Part shown: positions 37,087 to 45,935 of the stretch, in pieces | How positions within the stretch are numbered: position 1 is the stretch's first letter | How the letters are laid out: each line of letters opens with the position of its first letter | Source of the DNA: Pseudomonas sp. SLFW | GTDB taxonomy: Bacteria > Pseudomonadota > Gammaproteobacteria > Pseudomonadales > Pseudomonadaceae | Assembly: GCF_009905615.1 (NCBI RefSeq) | Contig: NZ_JAAAKW010000006.1 | Span: 347,469 to 411,468 of the forward strand | Direction of reading: 5' to 3' | DNA length: 64,000 nt | Made by a program: the position numbers and the translations under genes | The notes under the pieces: generated by a model | Seen by the model: the letters and a program-made list of their open reading frames with translations, nothing else | What the model was told of the DNA's origin: nothing | Database searches by the model: none

Positions 37087-40000
37087 ATGTCTGACCCCCT
37101 CTACGCAGCCCGCCTCGGCGACGCCCTTTCCCACACCTCGATGATGGCGGACATCCTCGGGGGTGTGCTTGAAGTTGCGGCCAACGTTGCAATCACTGCC
37201 CTCGCCACTGCGGCGGTCGTGGCCGCGACGGGCATCACCGTGGCCACCGGCGGGCTCGGTGCTTGCGTGCTGGGGGTCGTGGTCGGCGTGGTGGTCGGCG
37301 TGGCGATGAGCAAGACCGGGGCGGACAAAGGGCTAAGCGAGTTATGCGAGGACATCGGCAATGGCCTGTTCCCGCCGACGGTACAGGCCAACATCCTCAC
37401 CGGATCGACCGACACCTTCATCAACGGGATTCCCGCCGCGCGCGCCGCGGGTGCTGTGCCGCCCGACCTTGAAGCCAGCGGTACGCCCGAGACTGCGGAG
37501 CCCGCTGCCGAACCCACCTATCTGGACATGGCCAAGGGGTTCTTCGCCCAAATGTGGCGCCCCACAGTGGCCGTTCCCGCGCCGGGCGTCGTGCCCAAAC
37601 CGCTGGACTTGGTGCTTTGCACACGGCACCCGCCCATGCCGCCGCAGTTTCTTGCCGAAGGGTCGGACAAGGTCACCATCAACGGGCAACCCGCCGTTCG
37701 CAGTGGCGACCGCAGCACGTGTGATGCCACTGTCGTTTCGTCCGGATTGATCTCACCCAACGTGCGCATTGGCGGCGGCAAGGTGGTGGTGCGGGAAATT
37801 CGCAGCGGCAAGACGCCGGGTATTGGCTTGGCGATCGCGGCGTTGATGATGCTCAAGGGCGGCAAGGGCAAATTTGTCAGCAATCTGCCGTGCATGCTGC
37901 TGGCCGGTGCGACATCGTTTGTCACCAGCATGGCCGTCAGCGCCCTGACTCGCGCCAGCAGCGGCGCGCCAAACCCGGTTCACGCCGCCACCGGCGCCAA
38001 GGTGCTGGGCGGCGAAGACGAGCTGGACGCCGTCCTGCCTGCCTTGCTGCCCATCCACTGGCAACGCGTTTACAACAGCCGAGACGAACGAATCGACGGG
38101 CTGTTCGGCATGGGCTGGAACGTTCGCTTTGAGGTTAGCGTCGAGCTTGAGCCTCATCCCGATGGCGGGCAGTGCCTGATTTACACCGACGAGCAAGGCC
38201 GACTCATCGACATGGGCTTGATCCCGTTGGGTGGCGCGGTATTCAGCGCCGGTGAAGGGTTAAGCGTGAGGCGCCACGGCAACGGCCAGCTGTTGATCGA
38301 AAGCGAGGACGGCCTGTACCGACTGTTTGAACCGACGCCCTCGACCCCGGCCCGTCTTCGATTGACGCAACTGGGCGACCGCAACCACAACCGCATTTAC
38401 CTCGACTATGACGACGCGGGACGCCTGACCCAACTGCGCGACACGTTCGAGCAGCCTCGTCTGGTGCTGGGTTATTCAGCGACTCACCCTCGCCGCGTCG
38501 CGCGTATTGAGCGGGTGATCCCCCACGAAGCGCGGGAACTGCTGGCGTCCTACGACTACGACGCACGCGGTCAACTGATCGAGGTTCGCAATGCGTCGGG
38601 CATCGTGCAACGCCGTTTCGCCTACGACGAGGGCTTGCGCATGTGCGAGCACCAACTCCCGGCCGGTCTGCGCTGTTTCTACCAGTGGGCATGCGTAGAC
38701 GGCGAATGGCGCGTGGCGCATCACTGGACGGATCAGGGCGATGAGTACCGCTTCGATTACGACGTGGCAGCGGGCGTCACGCGCATCACCGACAACCTGA
38801 ACCGGGTCAGCACGCGCTGCTGGAACGCGCAGCATCAAATCACTGAATACCGCGACAACCTGGGCCACCTCTGGCGCTTCGAGTGGAACGACGAACGCCA
38901 GTTGTTGAGCGCCACTGATCCGCAGAACGGCCGGTGGGAGTACGGCTATGACGAGGCGGGAAATCTGTGCTCTACCCTCGATCCGCTAGGGCGCAGGGAA
39001 TCGACGGTGTGGCTGGAACACTGGGCGTTGCCGCTGGCCGAAACCGACAGCGCGGGCAGCACATGGCGTTACCGCTACGATCAGCGCGGCAACCGGACAG
39101 AGGAAGTCGACCCTTCGGGGCACGCGACCCGTTATCGACACGACGCGCTCGGAAGGGTGGTCGAGATCATCGATGCCAGCGGCAGGAGCAAGACGCTGCG
39201 CTGGAACGACTTCGGGCAATTGCTCGAACTCATCGACTGCTCCGGCTACCCGACCCGCTATCAGTACGACGCACGTGGACAGTTGATCAGCATCACCGAC
39301 GCCCTCGGCGAGCGAACGCAACTGACCTACGACGCTCAGGGGCATCTGAACCACTGCACACTCGCGGACGGCCGCACTCAGCAATACCAACGCAGTGCCA
39401 GCGGCCAGCTCATCGGCTATCTCGACCCGGCTGGGCATCTGAGCCAGTACCACTACGACAGGCGCGGCACCATTCGCCAACGTGTCGACGCACAAGGGCG
39501 ACGGCTCGACTTTGAGCATGACGCGTTTGGTCGGCTGAACGTTCTGACCAACGAAAACGGCGAACATTATCGCTTCACCTGGGACGCCAATGACCGTCTG
39601 ACCGAGCAGCTCGATCTGGACGGCAGCGCCCGTCGCTACCGCTACGACGCATTGGGTAACGTCACGCAGGTCGCCTATTGGCCCGCTCCGTTTGGGGAGG
39701 GCCTGGCAGCGGTGCCCGACACTCCGCCTGCGCCCATCGTGCACGAGCTTGAGCGGGATTCGGTGGGGCGGCTGATCGCGAAAGTGACTGATGACGGTCG
39801 CACCGAATACCAGTACAACGCGCGCGACCAGATGTGTTCGGCCAGCTTCACGGACACTGATGGCGTGCGACAGTCCCTCAACTTTGCCTACAACGCTTCA
39901 GGACAGCTGCTGCAAGAGCAGAATGACGCGGGCTCTCTGACCCACGTTTACGACGAGCTGGGAAACCTGGCGCAAACGCAATTGCCCGATGGCCGCTGGT

Positions 40001-41466
40001 TGAATCGCCTGCACTACGGCAGCGGCCACCTGCACCAGATCAACCTGGACGGCGTCGTCATCAGCGACTTCGAGCGCGACCGCTTGCATCGCGAAGTGCT
40101 GCGCACCCAAGGCCAAAGCACGATGTATCAACGCTACGACCGCACCGGGCGTCTGCACACACGCCTGCGTCGGCGCAGCGATCAGCCCGCTCAATTGCCC
40201 GCGCCCGACCAGCAGCATTTCGAATATGACCCCGGCAACAACCTGGTGGGCGAGACCGAACGGCAAGCCGGTCAGGATCATCGCCAGTTGCTGCATTACG
40301 ACGCTACAGGCCGCATTCTGGCCAGTCAGGGCGCCGTTCAAGGCCAGCATGAAATCTTCGCGTATGACCCGGCCGCCAACCTGCTCGATGCCACGCAATC
40401 GGGCAGTCGCCACGTGCTGCACAACAAACTGCTCACCTATCAGGACAAGCGTTATCGCTACGACGCCTTTGGCCGAATGGTCGAAAAACGCAGCGGCTCA
40501 GCGCGGGTGCAGCGTTTCAGCTACGACGCCGAGCATCGATTGACAGAGGTCCGCACGCGCGACGGTGTGCGTGAAACGATCGTGCACATGCAGTACGACC
40601 CATTGGGGCGGCGCATCGCCAAGGTCGAGCGAAACGCCCAAGGCACCCTGCTGGGAGAAACGCGGTTTGTCTGGGACGGCTTGCGCCTGCTGCAAGAACA
40701 CAAGCACGGGCTGAGCAGCCTGTATGTCTACGCTGACAACGGCCAAGAGCCGTTGGCGCGCGTGGACGGGACAGGCGCTCCACAACGCATTCGTTACTAC
40801 CAGAACGATCTCAACGGTTCGCCGCAACAGCTTCTGGAGCCGGATGGCACGACCCTCTGGCGCGCCCGCTATCGAACCTGGGGCAACACCGTTGAAGAGG
40901 TCCGTGAGGCGCATTTTCTGGAAGAGCAGAATCTGCGGTTTCAGGGGCAATATCTGGATCGTGAAACGGGCCTGCACTACAACACCTTTCGGTTTTATGA
41001 CCCAGACATCGGGCGCTTCACGACCAAGGACCCGATTGGCCTCCAGGGTGGTTTCAACCTCTATGCCTATGCCCCGAACCCCATCACGTACATTGACCCG
41101 CTGGGCCTTAGCACTGCGCTCGTCCCCTACTGGCCGCCAAACCGGGGCGCTCTGGGCCCTATCGACAACATCACGCTACAACCGGGCACGATCATCGACC
41201 GTTACGGCTATCCGGGCGGGACATTCACGTCGCCGGTGGGCATTCCTTACACCATGCGCGCACTGCCGCCGGGCACGAACCTCAAGCCCTACACGGTTTA
41301 TGAGGTCATGAAGCCGATTCCTAACGTATCCTCCAGCAAGATCGCGCCGTGGTTCGGCGAGTTGGGTTACGGACAGCAATTCGAGCTTGAGAAATCAGTC
41401 CAGTCGTACCTCGACTCCGGACATTTGAGAGAAGTCAAAAAAGGAGGCAAATGTGGATCGCCTTGA
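37087..41466 (+). CDS. PAAR-Rhs T6SS effector 2 with TNT (NAD+ glycohydrolase) toxin domain
   Basis: This is a 1459-aa paralogue of effector 1. The prePAAR motif, N-terminal helices, PAAR domain and YD shell line up almost residue for residue ('DALSHTSMMADILGGVLEVA', 'WLNRLHYGSGHLHQINLDG'). After the cleavage site 'DPIGLQGGFNLYAY'...'DPLGL' the sequence changes fully. The last 110 or so residues match the tuberculosis necrotizing toxin (TNT) domain: 'IIDRYGYPGGTFTSPVG', 'MRALPPGTNLKPYTVYEV', 'SKIAPWFGELGYGQQFEL' and 'YLDSGHLREV'. TNT domains hydrolyse NAD+; the Arg of 'DRYG' and the Gln in 'GYGQQF' sit where catalytic residues are expected. The immunity gene overlaps its end by 14 bp. Confidence 0.94.
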   Translation: MSDPLYAARLGDALSHTSMMADILGGVLEVAANVAITALATAAVVAATGITVATGGLGACVLGVVVGVVVGVAMSKTGADKGLSELCEDIGNGLFPPTVQANILTGSTDTFINGIPAARAAGAVPPDLEASGTPETAEPAAEPTYLDMAKGFFAQMWRPTVAVPAPGVVPKPLDLVLCTRHPPMPPQFLAEGSDKVTINGQPAVRSGDRSTCDATVVSSGLISPNVRIGGGKVVVREIRSGKTPGIGLAIAALMMLKGGKGKFVSNLPCMLLAGATSFVTSMAVSALTRASSGAPNPVHAATGAKVLGGEDELDAVLPALLPIHWQRVYNSRDERIDGLFGMGWNVRFEVSVELEPHPDGGQCLIYTDEQGRLIDMGLIPLGGAVFSAGEGLSVRRHGNGQLLIESEDGLYRLFEPTPSTPARLRLTQLGDRNHNRIYLDYDDAGRLTQLRDTFEQPRLVLGYSATHPRRVARIERVIPHEARELLASYDYDARGQLIEVRNASGIVQRRFAYDEGLRMCEHQLPAGLRCFYQWACVDGEWRVAHHWTDQGDEYRFDYDVAAGVTRITDNLNRVSTRCWNAQHQITEYRDNLGHLWRFEWNDERQLLSATDPQNGRWEYGYDEAGNLCSTLDPLGRRESTVWLEHWALPLAETDSAGSTWRYRYDQRGNRTEEVDPSGHATRYRHDALGRVVEIIDASGRSKTLRWNDFGQLLELIDCSGYPTRYQYDARGQLISITDALGERTQLTYDAQGHLNHCTLADGRTQQYQRSASGQLIGYLDPAGHLSQYHYDRRGTIRQRVDAQGRRLDFEHDAFGRLNVLTNENGEHYRFTWDANDRLTEQLDLDGSARRYRYDALGNVTQVAYWPAPFGEGLAAVPDTPPAPIVHELERDSVGRLIAKVTDDGRTEYQYNARDQMCSASFTDTDGVRQSLNFAYNASGQLLQEQNDAGSLTHVYDELGNLAQTQLPDGRWLNRLHYGSGHLHQINLDGVVISDFERDRLHREVLRTQGQSTMYQRYDRTGRLHTRLRRRSDQPAQLPAPDQQHFEYDPGNNLVGETERQAGQDHRQLLHYDATGRILASQGAVQGQHEIFAYDPAANLLDATQSGSRHVLHNKLLTYQDKRYRYDAFGRMVEKRSGSARVQRFSYDAEHRLTEVRTRDGVRETIVHMQYDPLGRRIAKVERNAQGTLLGETRFVWDGLRLLQEHKHGLSSLYVYADNGQEPLARVDGTGAPQRIRYYQNDLNGSPQQLLEPDGTTLWRARYRTWGNTVEEVREAHFLEEQNLRFQGQYLDRETGLHYNTFRFYDPDIGRFTTKDPIGLQGGFNLYAYAPNPITYIDPLGLSTALVPYWPPNRGALGPIDNITLQPGTIIDRYGYPGGTFTSPVGIPYTMRALPPGTNLKPYTVYEVMKPIPNVSSSKIAPWFGELGYGQQFELEKSVQSYLDSGHLREVKKGGKCGSP

Positions 41467-41683
41467 GTTGGGCCAACAGCTGAAAGCCCTGAACGCCCCC
41501 GCCGACAGTTACGCCATCAGCGACGTCCGCGATGAAGCGCTGTGTCTGATCGAAGAGGGAGGGGTATGGAAGATTTTCTACAGCGAACGGGGCCTCCGGA
41601 CTGAGGAGCAGTCGTTCGACCGGGAGGACGTCGCGTGCGAGGCATTTCTGCAACGCTTGAAGCGGATGCTGGGGATGGGCTGA
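41453..41683 (+). CDS. Putative immunity protein for the TNT-Rhs effector
   Basis: This is a 76-aa acidic cytosolic protein. The start is GTG at 41453, inside the end of rhs 2, with AAGGAGG (41441-41447) at ideal distance; it begins MDRLELGQQLKALNAPADSY. It contains 'DEALCLIEEGGVWKIFYSER', suggesting a small alpha/beta fold. Overlap with the toxin gene ties its synthesis to the toxin. The family is unassigned; a neutraliser of the NADase is inferred. Confidence 0.78.
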   Translation: MDRLELGQQLKALNAPADSYAISDVRDEALCLIEEGGVWKIFYSERGLRTEEQSFDREDVACEAFLQRLKRMLGMG

Positions 41684-41807
41684 ATCGTGAGGGTTGGATC
41701 AAGATCAGCGTGCGCAGTCTGCCCTTGATTCCCCTGTTTCAAAACCGTACTAAACACCCTGTTTAAAATCGCGTAGTTACAGCAGTTCTTTCATTTTTTA
41801 TTTCGGC

Positions 41808-41839
41808 AATGTATCCACTTATAGAGCAATGGATACATT
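41808..41839. promoter_or_regulatory. 10-bp inverted repeat upstream of the sulfotransferase gene
   Basis: AATGTATCCA (41808-41817) and TGGATACATT (41830-41839) are perfect inverted copies with a 12-bp spacer, in the AT-rich 265-bp gap between rhs immunity 2 and the sulfotransferase. There is no T run after it. Centre-to-centre spacing of 22 bp (two helical turns) suits a dimeric regulator binding site. The rest of the gap (41684-41948) shows no gene. Confidence 0.55.
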
Positions 41840-41948
41840 GATTCGACGACGCTCGCGTCTGCGTAAATTATTTGCAAAGTTTACCCTGTCCGTTTCTAAC
41901 TGCCTGTAGTCTGAACATTGCTTCATCCCCAGCTACAGGTCACTCCCT

Positions 41949-42644
41949 ATGAATCATTTACTGTGGAAGTTATTTCCAAAGACCCAGCGTGAGTTTTTGT
42001 TAGAGCGGCTCTCCGTCGTGGACCGTCAGGTGGTGAACAAGACGCTGTCGCGAAAGGCCCGGTTTCCCGAGGCCTTCGACCATTTTGAGTGCATTTTCAT
42101 TCACGTGCCCAAGTGCGCGGGCAGCAGCGTGGCGATGTCGATCTTTGGCGATACGCCGACCGGTCATTTGCCGTTGTATTGGTACGAGAAGCAATTCAAA
42201 GAGCGTTATGAGCAGTATTTCAAGTTTGGCTTTGTACGTGATCCATTACATAGAGCATTGTCGGCTTATCGTTATTTATTGCAAAACCCGCAGCCGCGAG
42301 ACAGGGCGGCTTTCGAACTGGTCAGCCGTTATTCTCGGTTCGATACGTTCGTCGATGGCTGGTTGCACGCAGAGAATGTGTCGAAGCAAATACACTTCGC
42401 GCCTCAATATCATTTTCTGCAAAACGGCATGGGGCAGATTGCGGTGGATTTCATCGGGCGGCAGGAGCATCTGGAGTCAGACTTCACAGCACTGTGCGAA
42501 CACCTCGGGATCAGCGTCCCGTTGCGCCATCTCAATCGCTCGCCTGGTGCCCACTATCGAACGAACGGTTTGTGTTCCGATGCCTCGCGCAAGCGTATCC
42601 GAGAGGTGTACGCCCGCGACTATGAGCTGTTTTCCTATGACTGA
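41949..42644 (+). CDS. Sulfotransferase family protein
   Basis: This is a 231-aa PAPS-dependent sulfotransferase of the Sulfotransfer_2-like group. The 5'-phosphosulfate loop 'FIHVPKCAGSSVAMSIFG' (about 52-70) and the 3'-phosphate motif 'FVRDPLHRALSAYRYLL' (about 98-114) are both intact. It has no signal peptide, so it is cytosolic. The acceptor is unknown; related proteins sulfate carbohydrates or small molecules. The gene overlaps cysC by 8 bp, which gives it its own sulfonate-donor supply. Bases 42180-42290 are AT-rich relative to the flanks, a sign of transfer. Confidence 0.85.
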   Translation: MNHLLWKLFPKTQREFLLERLSVVDRQVVNKTLSRKARFPEAFDHFECIFIHVPKCAGSSVAMSIFGDTPTGHLPLYWYEKQFKERYEQYFKFGFVRDPLHRALSAYRYLLQNPQPRDRAAFELVSRYSRFDTFVDGWLHAENVSKQIHFAPQYHFLQNGMGQIAVDFIGRQEHLESDFTALCEHLGISVPLRHLNRSPGAHYRTNGLCSDASRKRIREVYARDYELFSYD

Positions 42645-43290
42645 CGTCCGTTACGAATCCCGCCCGCTGATCATCGATGCACCGCTCGCGGTCAGACAAC
42701 AGGAGCGTGAGTCGCTCAAGCAGCAACGTGCCTGTTGCATCTGGTTTACCGGGCTGTCGGGCGCGGGGAAGACCACGCTGGGCAATCATTTGGATCAGAC
42801 GCTGGTGGCGCACGGGCTGCACAGCTACCTGCTCGACGGCGACCGGTTGCGCAAGGGGCTGTGCCAGGACCTTGGCATGAGCGAAGAGGGTCGGAGAGAA
42901 AATGTCCGTCGCATTGGTGAGGTCGCCAAGTTGATGGTGGACGCGGGCTTGATCGTGATCGTGTCGGCGATCTCGCCATATCGCGAAGACCGCGATGCCT
43001 GCCGACGTCATTTTGCCGAAGGGCAATTCATTGAGGTGCATGTCAGTACGTCGTTGCGCGAGTGCATGCGACGGGATGCCAAGGGGCTGTATCGGGCAGT
43101 GCGCGAGGGAAAGATCCGCAATTTCACCGGGATCGACAGCCTGTACGAACCGCCGATTGAACCAGAGTATGTGGTGGACACCCGCATGGATTCTGGCGCC
43201 CTGTTCATTGATCAGTTGCTGTCGCAGTTGCTGGAGACGCGACCGAGGGGCGGTGCTTACCCAGCATTTACAAGTTCGCGTGCGCTGTAG
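42637..43290 (+). CDS. cysC: Adenylylsulfate (APS) kinase
   Basis: This is a 217-aa stand-alone APS kinase that makes PAPS from APS and ATP. I start it at ATG 42637 (MTDVRYESRPLI), overlapping the sulfotransferase stop. It has P-loop 'GLSGAGKTTLGNHL', 'LLDGDRLRKGLCQDLG', 'RRENVRRIGEVAKLM' and the family signature 'VSAISPYREDRDACRRHFAE'. In Pseudomonas the assimilatory enzyme is normally the CysNC fusion, so a separate CysC coupled to a sulfotransferase suggests dedicated PAPS supply for sulfation. The region 43291-43439 after it shows no gene. Confidence 0.93.
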   Translation: MTDVRYESRPLIIDAPLAVRQQERESLKQQRACCIWFTGLSGAGKTTLGNHLDQTLVAHGLHSYLLDGDRLRKGLCQDLGMSEEGRRENVRRIGEVAKLMVDAGLIVIVSAISPYREDRDACRRHFAEGQFIEVHVSTSLRECMRRDAKGLYRAVREGKIRNFTGIDSLYEPPIEPEYVVDTRMDSGALFIDQLLSQLLETRPRGGAYPAFTSSRAL

Positions 43291-43439
43291 CGTCAGTTAT
43301 CCGCTGGACGACTGGACTATCGCTTCGCTGCCGTCGTACCTCCGGCGTCTTCCACAGGATTTGATGCACGCCGAAGCGTTGCGACTGACATCAAATCCGG
43401 GATGCGGGTCGACCCCAGAAAAGGCGGCCGACGCTTAAC

Positions 43440-43490
43440 CTGTGGGAGCTGCCGGAGCTGTGCGACGGCCGCGAAAGCGGCCTGTCAGGC
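43440..43490. repeat. REP-like element with hairpin between convergent genes
   Basis: TGTGGGAGCTGCCGGAGCTG starts a single REP-like unit at 43441. GGCCGC (43467-43472) and GCGGCC (43477-43482) form a hairpin with a GAAA loop. It lies between cysC (+) and the YdgA-like gene (-) and may serve as the terminator for both. Confidence 0.65.
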
Positions 43491-43499
43491 AACGAGAAA

Positions 43500-44987
43500 T
43501 CAATACCCGCGATTGAACATCACCACCTTGCCCATCATCGCGGCGGCGAATTGTTGAGCGGTCATTTTTTCGCCATTGAAGTCTACGACGTCGTCGGCGT
43601 AGTGCAGGTTGGACACGATGTTGTCGCCCTCGACCTTGCCCACTTGCAGCATGATCGCCATGCCGCCCACCGTTTCAGCGGCGCCCTGCGCCTGTTGCGC
43701 GATGGCGGCCGGGTCAGTCAGGCCGGCCGACTGCGCTTGCAGCGAAGCGAGGTCACGGATCATCGGTTTGGACAGCACCAGCTTGGCGTCGGCCTGGGTC
43801 AGCAGTTGTTTGAGCAACGCAGCGCCTGGCTGGTCGAAGGACGTCGGGTTCCCCAAGTCCATCGTCAGGCTGAAATGGCTCTCGCCATTGGCCGTCTTCA
43901 ACGACAGTTTTTCCAGCTCGATGTGTGGTTTGGCGGCCAGCATTTTGCCGACTTCCGCTTGCACCAGCGCTTGGTCTGCCGCGCTCAACTGTGGCGTGTA
44001 GGACTCGCCCATCGCCGCTGCCGCCTGGGCTTGCGGCTGGATTTTGTCCTTGTAGATCTGCAGCAGGTTCTTGGTGGAGGCGATGTCGAAGTTGGCAAAC
44101 TTCCACAGCATCTGCGACGAGCCGATGGTTTTGCCCGCGACGCTGATGTTGCCGATGTCGTAGCTCACTTGCGCGTTCAGGCTGCCTTCCACTTCCTGCA
44201 ACAGGCTAGTGTTGACGAAATCCTTGAACTGGATCGGCGGCTGGCCAGCGGCCTGGAACGTGGCCGAGGACACCTTCGCGTCGCTGTGACCCAAGTAGAA
44301 GCCGGACTTGCCTTTGGTGCCGCCCGTGTTGAAGGTCACGTCGTTGAGGGTCAAGTGCACCGGGCCCTCTTCGGAGGTCGCGGTCACGTCCAGGCTACCC
44401 AGCACGCCGTTGGCTTCGAGCTTTTCGCCGTCGGCGGTGCCCGACGCGTTCAGGGTGAAACCGGAGAATTTGAACGAGCCGTTCTGATCGTCGAACTGGA
44501 ACGGCAGGAAGTCGATCCGGCCCTGCCCGGCGCGGTCGTAACCCATGCTGAAATGGGCGGTCAGCGGCGGTTGGCCGTTGGTCATGGCGAACCATTTCTC
44601 GGAGAAGACGTTCTTTTCCAGTTCAGTGTTGCTGGCGGCCATGACCGGCATCAGGTTCAACGACTTCACGCGGCTCCACGGAAACGGCCCGTGTTCGATG
44701 TTATCCACAAACAGCAACTCGATGGGCGCGCCTTCATTGAGCCTGGGATTCTGGATCGTGAACTTGTAATGGGCGGTGCTGGTGAAAAAATGCCGATCCA
44801 GCGACAGCAGCTGCACACTCGCGCTGCCTTCGTGACCCGCAAAGGCGGTCTGGATCTGTTGGTTGCCCTGCTGAACGGCATCGCCGAGCACGCCTTCAAG
44901 GCGGGTGCCCGTGTACCAGGCGCCAGCGGTGATGAGAGCGCCTGCGACTATGACCACGCCTACGGCAATGTTGACTGATTTTTTCAT
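43500..44987 (-). CDS. YdgA-like DUF945 envelope protein
   Basis: This is a 495-aa protein of the DUF945/YdgA family. I start it at MKKSVNIAVGVVIVAGALIT (ATG at 44987), which opens with an uncleaved-looking membrane anchor (about 5-25); the longer frame adds non-family sequence. The body is beta-rich ('GTRLEGVLGDAVQQGNQQIQ', 'NIEHGPFPWSRVKSLNLMPV', 'LLTQADAKLVLSKPMIRDLA') and ends near 'NFNGEKMTAQQFAAAMMG' type sequence. It is a periplasmic protein held at the inner membrane, with no proven function. It is a typical core Pseudomonas gene, so the accessory region ends before it. Confidence 0.85.
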   Translation of the reverse strand: MKKSVNIAVGVVIVAGALITAGAWYTGTRLEGVLGDAVQQGNQQIQTAFAGHEGSASVQLLSLDRHFFTSTAHYKFTIQNPRLNEGAPIELLFVDNIEHGPFPWSRVKSLNLMPVMAASNTELEKNVFSEKWFAMTNGQPPLTAHFSMGYDRAGQGRIDFLPFQFDDQNGSFKFSGFTLNASGTADGEKLEANGVLGSLDVTATSEEGPVHLTLNDVTFNTGGTKGKSGFYLGHSDAKVSSATFQAAGQPPIQFKDFVNTSLLQEVEGSLNAQVSYDIGNISVAGKTIGSSQMLWKFANFDIASTKNLLQIYKDKIQPQAQAAAAMGESYTPQLSAADQALVQAEVGKMLAAKPHIELEKLSLKTANGESHFSLTMDLGNPTSFDQPGAALLKQLLTQADAKLVLSKPMIRDLASLQAQSAGLTDPAAIAQQAQGAAETVGGMAIMLQVGKVEGDNIVSNLHYADDVVDFNGEKMTAQQFAAAMMGKVVMFNRGY

Positions 44988-45203
44988 GTGTCGACTCGAA
45001 GATGTCCGTTCTTGAAGAGAGGTGATGTCGTCCCTGACCCCGGAGGGTTCCGGCGCCACAACAGGGGCGCCGAGCAGCACCTTGCGCTGCCCAGAGCCCG
45101 TCGAGAGTAGCACCTGACGAGGTCATTTTGCAGCCGTTGCGCCTAGCCACGGCCTTTGCCGAGGCGTTAGGCTGGGCGTCACTCTGCAAACGGGATCGAT
45201 GAA

Positions 45204-45896
45204 ATGAGCAACGTGCAAACGCCGAAGGGGCCGATCAAGGCCGTGATTTTCGACATGGATGGCCTGTTGCTGGACACCGAGGGCATCTACACCGAAGTCA
45301 CTGACACCATCGCCAAATGGCATGGCAAGACGTTCGACTGGGCGGTGAAGCAGCACTCCATCGGCCGTGGCTCGCAGGATTTCGCCGAGTATGTGATCAG
45401 CGCGCTGCAACTGCCGATGACCGCCGAGGAATTTCTCACGGTTCGTCAGCCAATGCTCGACGAGCGCTTCCCTCACGCAACGCCGATGCCGGGTGCCGAA
45501 GCGCTGGTGCGCCATCTCGCCGAGCACAATATTCCGATTGCCGTGGGCACCAGTTCGTCGCTGCACTATTTCAAGGTGAAGACGGATAATCATGGCGCGT
45601 GGTTCGAGCTGTTCCGCCACGTGGTGACCGCTGACCATCAGGACGTCAAGGCCGCCAAACCGGCGCCGGATATCTTCCTGACGGCTGCCCGGTTGTTGGG
45701 CGTCGATCCGAAAGACTGTCTGGTGTTCGAAGATTCGCCGTTTGGCGTGACCGCTGCCAAGACAGCCGGAATGTACGCAGTGGCTGTCCCGGATTCGCAC
45801 ATGCCAGTGGCGCAATACGCCCATGCGGACCTGATACTGGGGTCGCTAGCAGAGTTTCCGTTGGAAGATTGGGGTTTACCGGGGTATCGCCGTTGA
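45204..45896 (+). CDS. HAD-superfamily phosphatase (subfamily IA)
   Basis: This is a 230-aa HAD hydrolase. Motif I is 'FDMDGLLLDTE', motif II 'GTSSS', motif III 'KAAKPAPDIFL' and motif IV 'VFEDSPFGVTAA'. The cap and overall sequence resemble pseudouridine-5'-phosphatase (HDHD1) and beta-phosphoglucomutase-like enzymes. The substrate is a small phosphorylated metabolite, not determinable here. It is monocistronic and ends 39 bp before the convergent LysR gene. Confidence 0.88.
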   Translation: MSNVQTPKGPIKAVIFDMDGLLLDTEGIYTEVTDTIAKWHGKTFDWAVKQHSIGRGSQDFAEYVISALQLPMTAEEFLTVRQPMLDERFPHATPMPGAEALVRHLAEHNIPIAVGTSSSLHYFKVKTDNHGAWFELFRHVVTADHQDVKAAKPAPDIFLTAARLLGVDPKDCLVFEDSPFGVTAAKTAGMYAVAVPDSHMPVAQYAHADLILGSLAEFPLEDWGLPGYRR

Positions 45897-45935
45897 GGCA
45901 TACGCTTTTGCATCTCGGGTGTGTCAGCCAGCGCC

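Noticed and set aside
41808..41839. Inverted repeat as a terminator for the rhs operon
   Set aside because: The stem is AT-rich, the 12-nt loop is large and no T run follows. A protein binding site is more likely.
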